This document shows, one piece after another, positions 34,442 to 44,936 of a DNA stretch of 64,000 bases (positions within the stretch are counted from its first letter, which is position 1; every line of letters starts with the position of its first letter). The DNA comes from Gnetum montanum (taxonomy: Eukaryota > Streptophyta > Gnetopsida > Gnetales > Gnetaceae), in assembly GCA_015680685.1 (NCBI GenBank), contig MNCI01008302.1:849225-913224 (forward strand), given 5' to 3'. Both the position numbers and the translations under genes were made by a program. Below the pieces are notes generated by a model. The model saw nothing but the letters and a program-made list of their open reading frames with translations, was not told the origin of the DNA and did no database searches.

Positions 34442-35908
34442 TACCCCCATGAATGACTGGAAACTCGTCCTTGAGTTAAAACAAAATGAAAATAGAGTTT
34501 CTTACAAAATTGGGAGGTAGATTTGACAAAACATGACTACCTACTATTTACATGACTTTGAATGCCACAGTGGTGTTTGTACAAAATTGACACATATGTA
34601 TGACAAAACAAAAAACAAAAATGGAAGTGGCTTGATGTAGATTAAGTTCTAGGTGATGGTGGCACTTCCATCATCTACTTCCCTTTATCATCAACCTTTT
34701 TAAATTGATATTAGTTAAGTAGCACCTGAAGTTTCTCCTCCTTTGTTCTAGGGTCATGGACCATCCATGCTGATTAACCGATGTTTGATGGAGTTGGCAC
34801 ATTCCATGGGCATGGAAACTATGGGAACATTTGATTTTCTTTCATGTACCACATCGCAAATTGCCTCATTTATTCTTCAAATGCCTTGGCCATTTTGCAT
34901 AATTCTTGATAGTCTGACATTTGTTTGGCTAGGTTAGCTACAACATCTTTCTAGCCTTGGTAGTTAGCCTTTATTACTTCAAGTTTTGAATTTTTCACAT
35001 GCAACTTCTGCAAAGCATCTTTTTGATCAAAAAATTCTTTCTCATATAGGGCATACACTATTGCTACTTATTGCTCCAATTTATTCCTAGGCCTATCTAC
35101 TATCAACATGGCCAAGTTAACATACCAAAGGTCTGCTAACCCCATGTATTCTGTAAGATCCTCAATATATAGGTCTTTCTTCTTAACTTCTTCCTAGTGG
35201 ACATGGTCTAGGCTATCCAAGATGGGCTATCAGTTTGGATTCTATGCTGATATTAAGCTAATCTTAGCTTTTTCCATCTAGATTTCCTTTTCGTTTATCT
35301 ACTTATACATGACCACTTGGTCACGAAAATGCTCTTTGAGCCTCTCATGCTTTAACTTCATTCTATCACATGCTTGTCTCAATTACAGACTTCTATCAAA
35401 TGACATGTACCTCCTCCATTAAGAGGGTTCTATTTTCTCTTACTAGGTGGTTCATGCCCTGGTTGACCTGTATTAATTACTCTCAAAGTTGCTGAATGCT
35501 TTATTTGAGGACATTCTTTTGGTGTTCAATGTTGGTCAACCAAGAATTCTTTGTAGCTATCTATTTTTTCCTCTTCTAGAGTGGTGAGTGCCTTAGCATG
35601 TGCATAAGTTTGTGCTTTGGCCACTGAGGCACCCCACACCACTTTCTTCTTCTCACATTTCATCTTCATGTTATGTTCCATGAGGTGATTGATGTCTTCA
35701 GTTCTAAACTGATCTAGTCAATTAGGCACAATAAATTGAGTGGAATCTCTCTTTGCTGCCCTCAAGGTTGCAAGCTCTTCTTGTAATCTGTGGACCTCAT
35801 TTTCAAAATGCTCTACCTTGGTTTTTACCATGACAAGCTTTCCTTTGGTGGCTATGAGATTAGATTGAACTATAGTGACATCACTAGGGATGTCAAAAAG
35901 ATTCTCAC
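34442..35908 (-). pseudogene. Post-pol region of element F, copy 1
   Basis: The minus strand carries a stop-ridden frame that aligns with 60050-61490. In the better preserved copy it is rich in Glu, Lys, Leu and Gln and looks coiled-coil-like. I do not recognise the protein. Its place after pol corresponds to the extra or env-like ORF position of Athila elements. Confidence 0.4.
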
Positions 35909-36491
35909 CATTGTAGGATTTCGCTTAGTTTACTTTACTCTTACTTATTATAATTTTTTACAATTCAATATGTTTATTTTGATTAAGTTGTTTACAATTT
36001 CTAGGTACTTTACTTTTCCATTATTCCTTAGTATGATAGTATAAGTATGATTGGTCTCAAACATATAGTGTAATCATTTGGCAATCCTAGTAGCGTTATT
36101 GCTTGGTTCACTCAATAGCATAACACTAGGTAACCCTAGTGACAGTTGCATAAGCCCAAGATGTGGACAATAAACTAGGAAAAAATACTTGTTATAGGCT
36201 AAAATAGTTTCTTTACTTGTACTACACTTAGACTTAGATTCCATTATCCTATTTTCCTCAATGTTTACACTTAGTCTTAGTTTAAGCCAACAATATCAAT
36301 ATATCATATGCCTCACCAAGAGTTAAACCATACAACTTGTACTTTACTAACTCAAAGTGAGAAGATGATGATCATGAATTGAACCTCAACTACTAGTGAA
36401 TCTACATTGATCATCTACAGATTATGATTAGGTCACATGTGTACACTCATGACTTGTATGATGGAGTGTTGGAATATCTAGCTGCTAATCA
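35909..36491 (+). repeat. Truncated LTR of E, tandem unit 2
   Basis: It matches 30967-31550 and ends AGCTGCTAATCA. The PBS (tagtgtcattgtcagg, 36493-36508) follows, and element C is inserted within that site. Confidence 0.75.
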
Positions 36492-36503
36492 TTAGTGTCA
36501 TTG

Positions 36504-36508
36504 TCAGG
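36504..36508. repeat. Target-site duplication of element C, left copy
   Basis: tcagg here and ttagg at 57198-57202 flank C. Joining them restores the leader sequence seen uninterrupted at 31564-31575. Confidence 0.7.
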
Positions 36509-36961
36509 TGATGAGTTTCGGTTTGTCGCATTGACTAGGCCTCGTTGATGAGGCCCCATTGATGTAGTCTGTTGCATTGATGAGGTTCCATTGACTAGGC
36601 CCCATCGACAAGGCCCCATCAATGAAGTTAATTGAGTCCATGCAGCCACATCGACATAAGGGTCTATCACAATCTATAAATACGAGCCACAAGCCACATT
36701 TATGGTATTAATTCTCATAGTAGTAGCAAAGCTCTTGTACTTTGCCTATTCAAAAGTTAAAATATTTTTCTTGAGTGCCAGTAACAGGAGTCATTGAGTG
36801 TATGGATCTTTATTCAAGCATTGTTATACCTAAGCATAATAGTGTGTGTGGCAATAAAGATGAGCTTTCTGATAAACCTTGCAGCATTATGGATAGATTA
36901 AATATTTCATTTATGTATTTAATGTTTTTGATTACTTATTCAATGTTTTCTAGTAATTAAG
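36509..36961 (+). repeat. 5' LTR of element C, part 1
   Basis: It begins TGATGAGTTTCGG and matches 56234-56680. U3 has several copies of an (a)ggcc(t/c)cgttga-type motif; the TATA box is at 36675-36682. The LTR resumes at 44276 after element B. Confidence 0.88.
36957..36961. repeat. Target-site duplication of element B, left copy
   Basis: ttaag pairs with ttaac at 44276-44280. The intact LTR at about 56666 reads attaagctaattaag, which is the empty site. Confidence 0.75.
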
Positions 36962-38037
36962 TGATGAGTGACAAGGTACCCCTACACTCAACCATACGAA
37001 ACAAGCGTAGCAAGCGCAATCTAGTCAAACTCCGCAGACTAAGTGCCTACACGCCCCATGGAACACTTGGGGTTAATCATTCGTTGTCTTCCCAGACTTA
37101 CTTGTAATTTTCATGGTGTATGGTTAAGTAAGTTTGAGGTATATGATTTTTATATCTTTTATGTTTTATGTCCTATGCTATCAAGGTGAAGGGTTGAAGA
37201 AACTAACTAACTCTAACTAATGACTAAGTCTAAATTACCTAGCGTCAGCATCCGTTCCCACTTACTGTACACACCCTGAACCGATGCAACCATGGTTACC
37301 AAACGCTAATCATTGCTAGGATCACCATGCGTAATGCACATGCTCGAAGTGGTCGTACTGAGGCACTTAACTAGGAGGAAAGGATTGAGAAAGCTAATCT
37401 AGCCTAAGTACGATGAGTAGCTAATTCCTTAACTAACCATACACATCTTCATGCATGACTACCACTAGGATTACCAAGCGTAGATCCTGAATACGCCACT
37501 GGGTTACCAAGTAGTCACACTCAATGTTCGTAATCAAGTCATACTCATACCACGTTGCAATGAGCAGCCAATTGCTTGACTATCTGTACACATCCTTAGA
37601 TGCTGGTAATCAAGTCGTACTCATACCACGTTGTGATGAGCAGCCGATTCCTTGACTATCCGTACACATCCTTAGATGCTTGTAATTAAGTCGTACTCAT
37701 ATCGTATTCTAGAAGTTTAAGGGTGAGAGAGAAAGCAATAAATAAAATCCTATTCCATGCACTGCAAGGTTTATCCAAGAAGTTCGTCTTTATTGCCTTA
37801 CATAACTTGTGTTCAGGTACAATGTTGCTCAAATAAAGATCCATTCACTTTAGGACTCCTACTGCGGGCATATGGAAAATATTCTATCTCTCGAGTGGTC
37901 AAACTGCCAGAGTTTCCCTACTTCTAACTCAAGATGGGAAAACAAGAAAGAGTCGCCTCTTATTTATAGACTTGGCGGCGGACCACAATATCGCATACGT
38001 GACATTGCAGGGGACGATGTGATATCATGTCTCATTA
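36962..38037 (-). repeat. 3' LTR of element B
   Basis: A 1076-bp LTR aligned to the A LTR, with extra tandem gtactcataccacgttg(c/t)(a/g)atgagcagcc segments at about 37540-37700. TATA box on the minus strand at 37961-37968. The polypurine tract abuts at 38038-38052. Confidence 0.88.
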
Positions 38038-39999
38038 TACCCCCATGATTGAATGAAAACTCATCCTCGAGTTCCTTACAAAATATTGGGAAGGTATGGG
38101 ATTATTGAGGGGAATGGAACTAATGGGATGACATGTGAACGGATCATCATTACAAGACTTGACAAAATTGGTGTTCATGACAACAAGGGTGAATACCTTA
38201 TTACAATGACATCAGGCCTTAGTTGGCAGCTGAGAAAGAAAGACAGAGAGAGAAAGAAGTGTTGCTGCTGCCAATGCCAAGATTGCACCTTTTGTTGTCC
38301 ATCCATAAGCATGCCATCGATCTTGCTCCTTGCATAGTTGCTTCTAGCACGACTCCATTCCAGGTGTTTACTCTAGATCCAATCTGTTGTTGTATGATCA
38401 CCATCTACACACACAACAAAATCATATATTAGCAAGGGTATATGAATCATCATGTAATTAATACCTTGCTTTGGTGTAAGTCCATTGGCTAGGTTGTGGT
38501 ATGGTTGATTATGGTCTGGAGATATATTAATGATGACAACTAAAGGTATAGGGGTTAGGAAAGAATTGAAAAAATTCAGGGCTAAGAGAAAATTGAAAAA
38601 ATCAGGCCTCATACCCCCATGACTAATCGCGAACCTCCGGTAGCATTAGAATGGAGAAAGAAAAGGAGTAAGAAAGATAGATAAAAAGGGACAACTATGG
38701 CATCGATGAAATGGATGTCAAGATGGAAATGAAAAAAATAAAATCAATTGCAAAATGTTAAGGGAAAGAATTTAATTAATGCTCCAAATAGGAATGTCAG
38801 TGGGTCCTCCCCAAAGCAGGCTCATGCCCTTAATGCCCTGACAAACCCACATTCAAAGAGTCCGTAGGCTCCAGGAATGTCATTTGGAATAAGAGTTAAA
38901 GTCTTAACCGCAAGAATTTACCAAAAAGAAAACAATGCATCTACCAAAATATACACTAATGATACAACTGGCAGTGAGGTGAACAATGGAGAGAAGAGTG
39001 AAGAGAAGAGGATGGAATGGAATCCAAAGAACAAGGTGGTGTACAACCCCTTGTGTGTTTCATGATTAATGTGACTTAGCAAATCCCATTCCAAGTCCGA
39101 CCTCAAACCAACCACATCCAGTGACCTGGCATCAATGCATTTGGCTAAACCATCCACTTGGATAACAAGGATGCCTTCCCCAAGAGTCACCACCATTCTG
39201 ATGAAACAATGGAGAGAATGGGAAGTGAGAAGGGCCTTAGTTAGAGGGAACATTTTTGGTTCCATAACTTGTGCTTGTAGCCCAAATTTATTTCTTCTAA
39301 GGGGTGTGCTTTGAATTCTCACTTAGTTTTTTTTTAATGTTTTGTGTTTTCGTGCGTGAGAACCACACCATGCAAAGAATTTTTATTTTTATTGTCTTAG
39401 CTTCTGATAGTTGGGGTAACATCGGAACGGTGAGAAAACTCAAAAAGAAAACATCCAAGCACCCAAGAGAATGGCCAACACAAAAGCATCAAGTTCCCTT
39501 AAAGTCACACCCTTTTCAATCCTTGAGTCCTTCCTTAGTTTGAGAAATGCCCAGTCACCGATTCATTTAAGTTCTTATTAGAAGGGGACTGTACATTTCC
39601 AAGCTGAGAGAGACCATAGAAACTGGTGGATGGATGGATGAAGTGGTCTCATTGCCTGCCATATCAAAAGAAACATACCTTAGTATCAACATTGTGACTT
39701 AAAGGTAAAAATCAAACATTAGCAATCAATATGAAAACAGCTCATACCATCATTCTAAACACTTATTAGGTGACAAACTTACAAGATGGATACACACACA
39801 CACATACAGAAAAAATGAAAAAGTATAACGATGTTGTAAAACAAAAACAAGAAAAGTTAAAGAAATTTGTAAAACAAAAATGTGTAAGACAAAAACGTGT
39901 AAAATAAAAACTTGTGAAACAAAAACGTGTAAAATAAAAACGTTGTAAAATAAAAATATTGTAAAATAAAAACTTAAAAGAACTGAGGGCCCCATATGA
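38038..39999 (-). other. Post-pol region of element B
   Basis: Collinear with 6351-8223 of A. It holds PPT-like motifs at 38038 and 38612-38624, the conserved hairpin at 38795-38843, and a 134-codon open frame (38918-39322). That frame is hydrophobic near its end (LVYILVDALFSFW) and matches a broken frame in A. No known domain is recognised. Confidence 0.55.
38795..38843 (-). ncRNA. Conserved retroelement hairpin, copy in B
   Basis: Same stem as in A (TGTCAG/CTGACA, 38795-38800 with 38838-38843) and a 37-base loop. Confidence 0.5.
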
Positions 40000-41199
40000 T
40001 TAGCATAGGTGGCCATCTCCCCCATGACTGAGTTGAAAGGGAGAGATATGAAATAATGAGCACCTGTTTAAATTTCTAAGAAGTGTCCAACTTCTCCCAA
40101 TTGATGATCTTAGATTAAGGGGTGGAAGTTGGCGATGCTCACATTCCAACGTATCTATGCCTTTGTTGTTGGCATGGTTTGTCTCCCCAGTTCGGTCCAT
40201 GCATATTTGTTTGCCCTTTCGAGTAGCTATCAACCACGAGGTGTCTACTACTTGTTGTGTGGTTGCTACATACAGGCATCTTTGTTTCAAAGTTTCAAGG
40301 GCACACCTGCTGCACAGAGGCATTTCCTCCATGTCATCACCCGATGAATCACTGTATGTGATGCATTGAACTTTCCTCTTCTTGATCTTTCCATAAATGT
40401 TCATCTTAGAGATTTCCAAGGAAAGATCATAGATCCTAAGGCATGCATCTACTATACTTATCCATGCCCTTCCCATTATAATTGGGAAGTCCCTTTTGTT
40501 GTTGCTAACTTCAATCACTAGGAAATCAGTTGGGTAAGACCAACCACACACAGTGATAATGATGTCCTCCACCAATCCCAAGGGAATGGTGATTGACTGG
40601 TCTGCCAGCTTTAGTTGAATGTTACTCTTCTTAAGTTGGGGCAGGTTCCAAGCGTGATACATCTTTTGTGAAATTAAGTTGATTCCGGAACCTGAGTCAA
40701 GAAGAGCCCAATGTGGTTCATTTCCGATGACTTGAAGGTAGATTAAGGGACTTCCAAGATCTGTTAGTTTCCTAGGAAGGTGGCCTACCTTGATCCAGTC
40801 AGTTACGGTATGCATCAACATAACCGTATGTGTTAAGCTCTGTTGGACTGAAGGGTGCTCCGAAGTGTTAGATGGTGGAGGAGTGTACATGAGCTCAACC
40901 GCTTGTTGTTGTGAGAGTTTGTCTAGGCTTTTGGTTCTAAAGAAGGGTCTTCTCTTTTTACAGTTGTCAGAACTAGCAGCAGGTTGAATATTTACTACTC
41001 TCGTAGCGTGACCTTGCTGCGGTTGAGTAGGAATTTCCCCTTGCATTATTGGAGCAAGAGGTGTTATGAGAACTACTTGTGGAAGAGGTGCGGATGGATT
41101 TGGAGGATGGTGTGGGTATGGAGTGTCTCCCGGAGGAGAAGGAGTCCTTTTGAAGTACTCTCGAACTTGGTAGTAATGGTGGGGATTTGTGTGACTCAT
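40000..41199 (-). CDS. Gag-protease fusion ORF of element B
   Basis: An open frame of 399 codons. It begins MSHTNPHHYYQV within the Pro-rich end of gag and includes the protease active site WALLDSGSGINLIS and the distal FPIIMGRAWISIVD. Past the deletion junction near 40062 it stays in frame to the pol C-terminus, ending QLSHGGDGHLC as in A (QFSHGEDGHLC). RT, RNase H and integrase are absent. Stops lie upstream in gag, so a full gag product is not made from this copy. Expression is unknown. Confidence 0.6.
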   Translation of the reverse strand: MSHTNPHHYYQVREYFKRTPSPPGDTPYPHHPPNPSAPLPQVVLITPLAPIMQGEIPTQPQQGHATRVVNIQPAASSDNCKKRRPFFRTKSLDKLSQQQAVELMYTPPPSNTSEHPSVQQSLTHTVMLMHTVTDWIKVGHLPRKLTDLGSPLIYLQVIGNEPHWALLDSGSGINLISQKMYHAWNLPQLKKSNIQLKLADQSITIPLGLVEDIIITVCGWSYPTDFLVIEVSNNKRDFPIIMGRAWISIVDACLRIYDLSLEISKMNIYGKIKKRKVQCITYSDSSGDDMEEMPLCSRCALETLKQRCLYVATTQQVVDTSWLIATRKGKQICMDRTGETNHANNKGIDTLECEHRQLPPLNLRSSIGRSWTLLRNLNRCSLFHISPFQLSHGGDGHLC

Positions 41200-43238
41200 A
41201 GAGTCACTTGGAGAAATCGGCTACTGCACATAATATCCATAAGGGTCAGGCTACCAGTAAGGGTACTGATGTTTTGGTGATGGCATCCCCCATGACTATG
41301 GGTATTGCAACTATTGATGCTGCCCGATGGATTGTGGTGGAGTTCTACTTGGATAATATGTCAATGGTTGGTGGAATTGCCTTGGGTTACCTTGGGGATA
41401 AGGTAACCTACAGGGTGTTTTCCGTTGATTAAGTCTTGGATTAAGTGCATACACCCTAGACTCCTATAGATGTGAGATGATTAGGAAACATCCCTTAGGA
41501 TGGTCATAGTGGAAGATCTTACATCCACCATCATTGTCTATGTCTGAATCCACGACCACATCAGAGTTAGTGATTTTTCCCTTACCCTTGTTATGTGCAT
41601 GGCCTAAATCTTTTCACTTTGTCTTACCTTTGTCACTACTTTGTTCTACCTTAGACTCGTCTACAATTTTTAAGATAGTTTCAATTTTAGAGTCTAAGGA
41701 ATTCCATACGTCATCTACTTTAGTCACTATTTCTGTTGTTAACTTTTGAATCGGCAAGGTTTTCTTGTTCACCAACTCTTCGATTGGTGACTCATCCTCT
41801 TTATCGTAAAATTTCACTCCCTTCTTTCGAAGAGAGGGATCACGGTTGTATTCTTCCGTACTTTCCCTTTTTCATAGCTCACCTTCTTCTTTTGCTACTT
41901 GCTCCAACAAGTGATGTACTTCATGGGCTCTAAGTTGTGATAGTCTCCCCTGAGCATAAGTCCCAAGGGTACTTCTTGTTTCATGCCTTAGCCCATCCAC
42001 GATGTGGTGAAGTTGATCGTGTTGAGCGTACCCATGGCCTGGGCAACGATGTAACAATGTGTATTAGTGGGCCATGGCAGCATCCAAGGGTTCATGAATG
42101 CCCTGCTTCCATCCTTGGATCTGCTTACGCAAATTAGACGCTCGGGAGTACGTTTGATACTTATCGTTGCAGAGTTCTAGCATCGTACTCCACCTCTTGA
42201 TGGTTTCTAGTTCTAAGGACCGGTACCAACTCTCTGCTTCCTTGATGAGTGTCCTTGGAAACAACTTAAGTTTTTTCCACTCATTATCTATATTCTACAA
42301 GGCATAGGCATCATGGAATGCCTGCAAATGATGTTGCGGATCAACGTTGTATCCCCCTTCAAATCGTGGGATGTTGTTCATGTCTAAGCGTTTGATCCCA
42401 CTATCTTTTAAATGCCTTGTGGGAATTCTAATTGCCTCCGTTATGTCAAGCATACTTCAGGTTGCAAGTAGGGGCTCGTCATGATCATCTCCTTCATGAC
42501 GCCTGTGATGTCTTCGTTGTTCCCTACTTTGCCTACATCCTTTCCCTTGTCCTCTCTCTTGACTTTCTCGTCGAGGTCTCTTGTTTTGTCTACCTTTATC
42601 CTCTCCATTGTTTTCATGATGGCTATGCCCAGATGTGGAAGGAGAGGGTGAGTGATGTGAAGAAGGGGAAGAAGAAGGGGAACCATCACCATGACAATGT
42701 TTCTTGCCTTCTCTTCAGCTGCTACGGCCCTGATTGTGGTGATGATCTAAGTGTCCTTCCTTAGCATAAGTTGTTGTTCCCTCTGTGAATAGTTGGTGTT
42801 CATGGGCATCAGAACTAGGGTTATGTATCGTTGATCATAGGTTCTGATACCCAACCTCCTCACTTTTATTAAGAGGAGAAACATCTCTTGATGGCGAACC
42901 AGTTATAAATGGTTCACCATCTCTAGTTTCACTAAGGACGTGCAGGACCTCTTTGCCCTTCAATAGTGTATGTTGGCTCTCCTGCCTTGAGTCCCTCATA
43001 TGTTGTGCTTCTATGGGATAGTAATCCCTTGAATCAAAGTCTTTCGCAACGTATTCTGCATACAATTTTGTCATGCCAATCTGTGCCAAAGCATGAAAAA
43101 GCATGTTAGAGACTGATCGATCTAGGGGTAACATGATGTTACCTTGAAAATCTCTCCATCACAGCTGTTTATCTTGATGGAGGATAAAGGTAAAGTTTGG
43201 AATATACTCATCGGGATGAGTATAAACTATCTTGTATT
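41200..43238 (-). pseudogene. gag of element B
   Basis: It aligns with gag of A and is interrupted by stops; open pieces include 41614-41817, 41872-42057, 42064-42264, 42441-42692 and 42835-43134. Recognisable stretches are MFPRTLIKEAESWYRSLELE, LCNDKYQTYSRASNLRKQIQ and the EGDDHDEPLLA region. The N-terminus runs into the N gap. Confidence 0.8.
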
Positions 43239-43943
43239 NNNNNNNNNNNNNNNNNNNNNNNNNNNNNNNNNNNNNNNNNNNNNNNNNNNNNNNNNNNNNN
43301 NNNNNNNNNNNNNNNNNNNNNNNNNNNNNNNNNNNNNNNNNNNNNNNNNNNNNNNNNNNNNNNNNNNNNNNNNNNNNNNNNNNNNNNNNNNNNNNNNNNN
43401 NNNNNNNNNNNNNNNNNNNNNNNNNNNNNNNNNNNNNNNNNNNNNNNNNNNNNNNNNNNNNNNNNNNNNNNNNNNNNNNNNNNNNNNNNNNNNNNNNNNN
43501 NNNNNNNNNNNNNNNNNNNNNNNNNNNNNNNNNNNNNNNNNNNNNNNNNNNNNNNNNNNNNNNNNNNNNNNNNNNNNNNNNNNNNNNNNNNNNNNNNNNN
43601 NNNNNNNNNNNNNNNNNNNNNNNNNNNNNNNNNNNNNNNNNNNNNNNNNNNNNNNNNNNNNNNNNNNNNNNNNNNNNNNNNNNNNNNNNNNNNNNNNNNN
43701 NNNNNNNNNNNNNNNNNNNNNNNNNNNNNNNNNNNNNNNNNNNNNNNNNNNNNNNNNNNNNNNNNNNNNNNNNNNNNNNNNNNNNNNNNNNNNNNNNNNN
43801 NNNNNNNNNNNNNNNNNNNNNNNNNNNNNNNNNNNNNNNNNNNNNNNNNNNNNNNNNNNNNNNNNNNNNNNNNNNNNNNNNNNNNNNNNNNNNNNNNNNN
43901 NNNNNNNNNNNNNNNNNNNNNNNNNNNNNNNNNNNNNNNNNNN
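43239..43943. other. Assembly gap (705 N)
   Basis: From A and the 3' LTR of B the gap should hold about 775 bp of LTR plus about 260 bp of leader, so the true size is nearer 1.0 kb. Confidence 0.8.
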
Positions 43944-44275
43944 AATAAATAAAATCCTATTCCATGCACTGCAAGGTTTATCCAGGAAGTTCGTCTTTAT
44001 TGCTGTACACAACTTGTGTTTAGGTACAATGTTGCTCGAATAAAGATCCGTTCACTTTAGGACTTCTACTGCGGGCACATGGAAAATATTCTATCTCTGG
44101 AGTGATCAAACTGCCAGAGTTTCCCTACTTCTAACTCAGGATGATGAAACAAGGGAGAGCCACCTCTTATTTATAGACTTGGTGGTAGATCGCGATATTG
44201 TGTACACGACATCGCAAGGGACGATGCGATATCGTGTACGCGATATCGTGGCCTATGCGATATCGTGTCTCATCA
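43944..44275 (-). repeat. 5' LTR of element B (outer part)
   Basis: It matches 37737-38037 of the 3' LTR. TATA box on the minus strand at 44168-44175. U3 to its right has four GATAT(C/T)-centred repeats with cg flanks and ends tctcatca. Confidence 0.85.
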
Positions 44276-44782
44276 TTAACCTAATTAAGATAATTGAGCA
44301 AGATAAGCTAGATAGATTAAATGCATAAGTACAACCACTTCAAGCGTAACATGTATTTTCTTGGTAATCCTAGCAGCGTTATTGCTTAGTATGCCCAATA
44401 GCATAGTGCTTGGTAACCTAGTAGTGGATACATGGGTTCAAGACATGTATGGAAAGTAGGATTGGATACTTATGTTAGGATTAACTAGAGGCTAGTAGGT
44501 TAGTTACATTGAATTAGCCATTAAATTACCTTGTTTTTATCTCTATTCAAGCACCAAGGCTATAAACTAGAAAACTATAAAAATTGTATGCCTCAATTAC
44601 ACTTAACCATACCATGTAATTCACAAGTATAATTGGGAAGACAATGAATGACCTTAGGCCAAGGTTCACTACCTAGAAGACTAGTGCACTGGAAACTATA
44701 AAGTCCATGGAATTTGACTAGATCATGCACGAACGCTTTGTGATTTGTATGGTTGGGCATAGGGATACCTTGTTGCTCATCA
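44276..44782 (+). repeat. 5' LTR of element C, part 2
   Basis: It continues the LTR after element B and matches about 56670-57197, ending TTGTTGCTCATCA. The first five bases (ttaac) are the right target duplication of B. Confidence 0.87.
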
Positions 44783-44783
44783 T

Positions 44784-44801
44784 TAGCACCATTGTTAGGG
44801 A
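44784..44801 (+). promoter_or_regulatory. Primer binding site of element C
   Basis: tagcaccattgttaggga one base after the LTR is a decayed Asp-type primer site. Confidence 0.7.
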
Positions 44802-44936
44802 CTTTGTTTGCTAAAACCTACACTATTTAGGTTTAGTGAATACTATTAATGTCATTGTATGAACCTCAAGGTCAATATCATTCCCACTATACGTAGAATT
44901 ATAAAAGCACACTATCATTTTATTTCATATTGCAAC

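Larger units (their letters stand above)
30950..35908. repeat. Tandem duplication unit 1 (LTR-gag-inverted F)
   Basis: This segment of about 4.95 kb reappears as unit 2 at 35909-36508 plus 57203-61490, with C (and B in it) inserted between. The order is the same in both: E LTR part, PBS, gag to ..gaaggat, inverted F LTR, F 3' internal part. At 35896-35909 the F text ends gattctcacc and the E LTR text resumes at attg, matching tttttcaccattg at 30963-30975. Confidence 0.75.
33549..35908 (-). mobile_element. Element F, copy 1 (3' LTR and adjacent internal part)
   Basis: A minus-strand element inserted in E's gag. Only its 3' end is present, because the tandem duplication junction cuts it at 35908. 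It comprises the 3' LTR (33549-34441), the polypurine tract next to it, and 1.47 kb of a decayed post-pol frame. That frame matches 60050-61490 in copy 2. Confidence 0.7.
36962..44275 (-). mobile_element. Element B: deletion derivative of the A family
   Basis: A minus-strand element with A-type LTRs (3' 36962-38037; 5' mostly lost in a gap, ending 44275). It retains the leader and gag (to about 41200), gag end plus protease (40000-41199) and the post-pol region (38038-40010). RT, RNase H and integrase are missing through a deletion equivalent to about 8284-11143 of A, with gagc at both breakpoints. It would have depended on a complete relative for movement if the deletion came before insertion. 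Confidence 0.87.

Noticed and set aside
43144-44043. Several long frames across 43144-44043 on both strands
   Set aside because: They are created by the run of N and have no sequence content.
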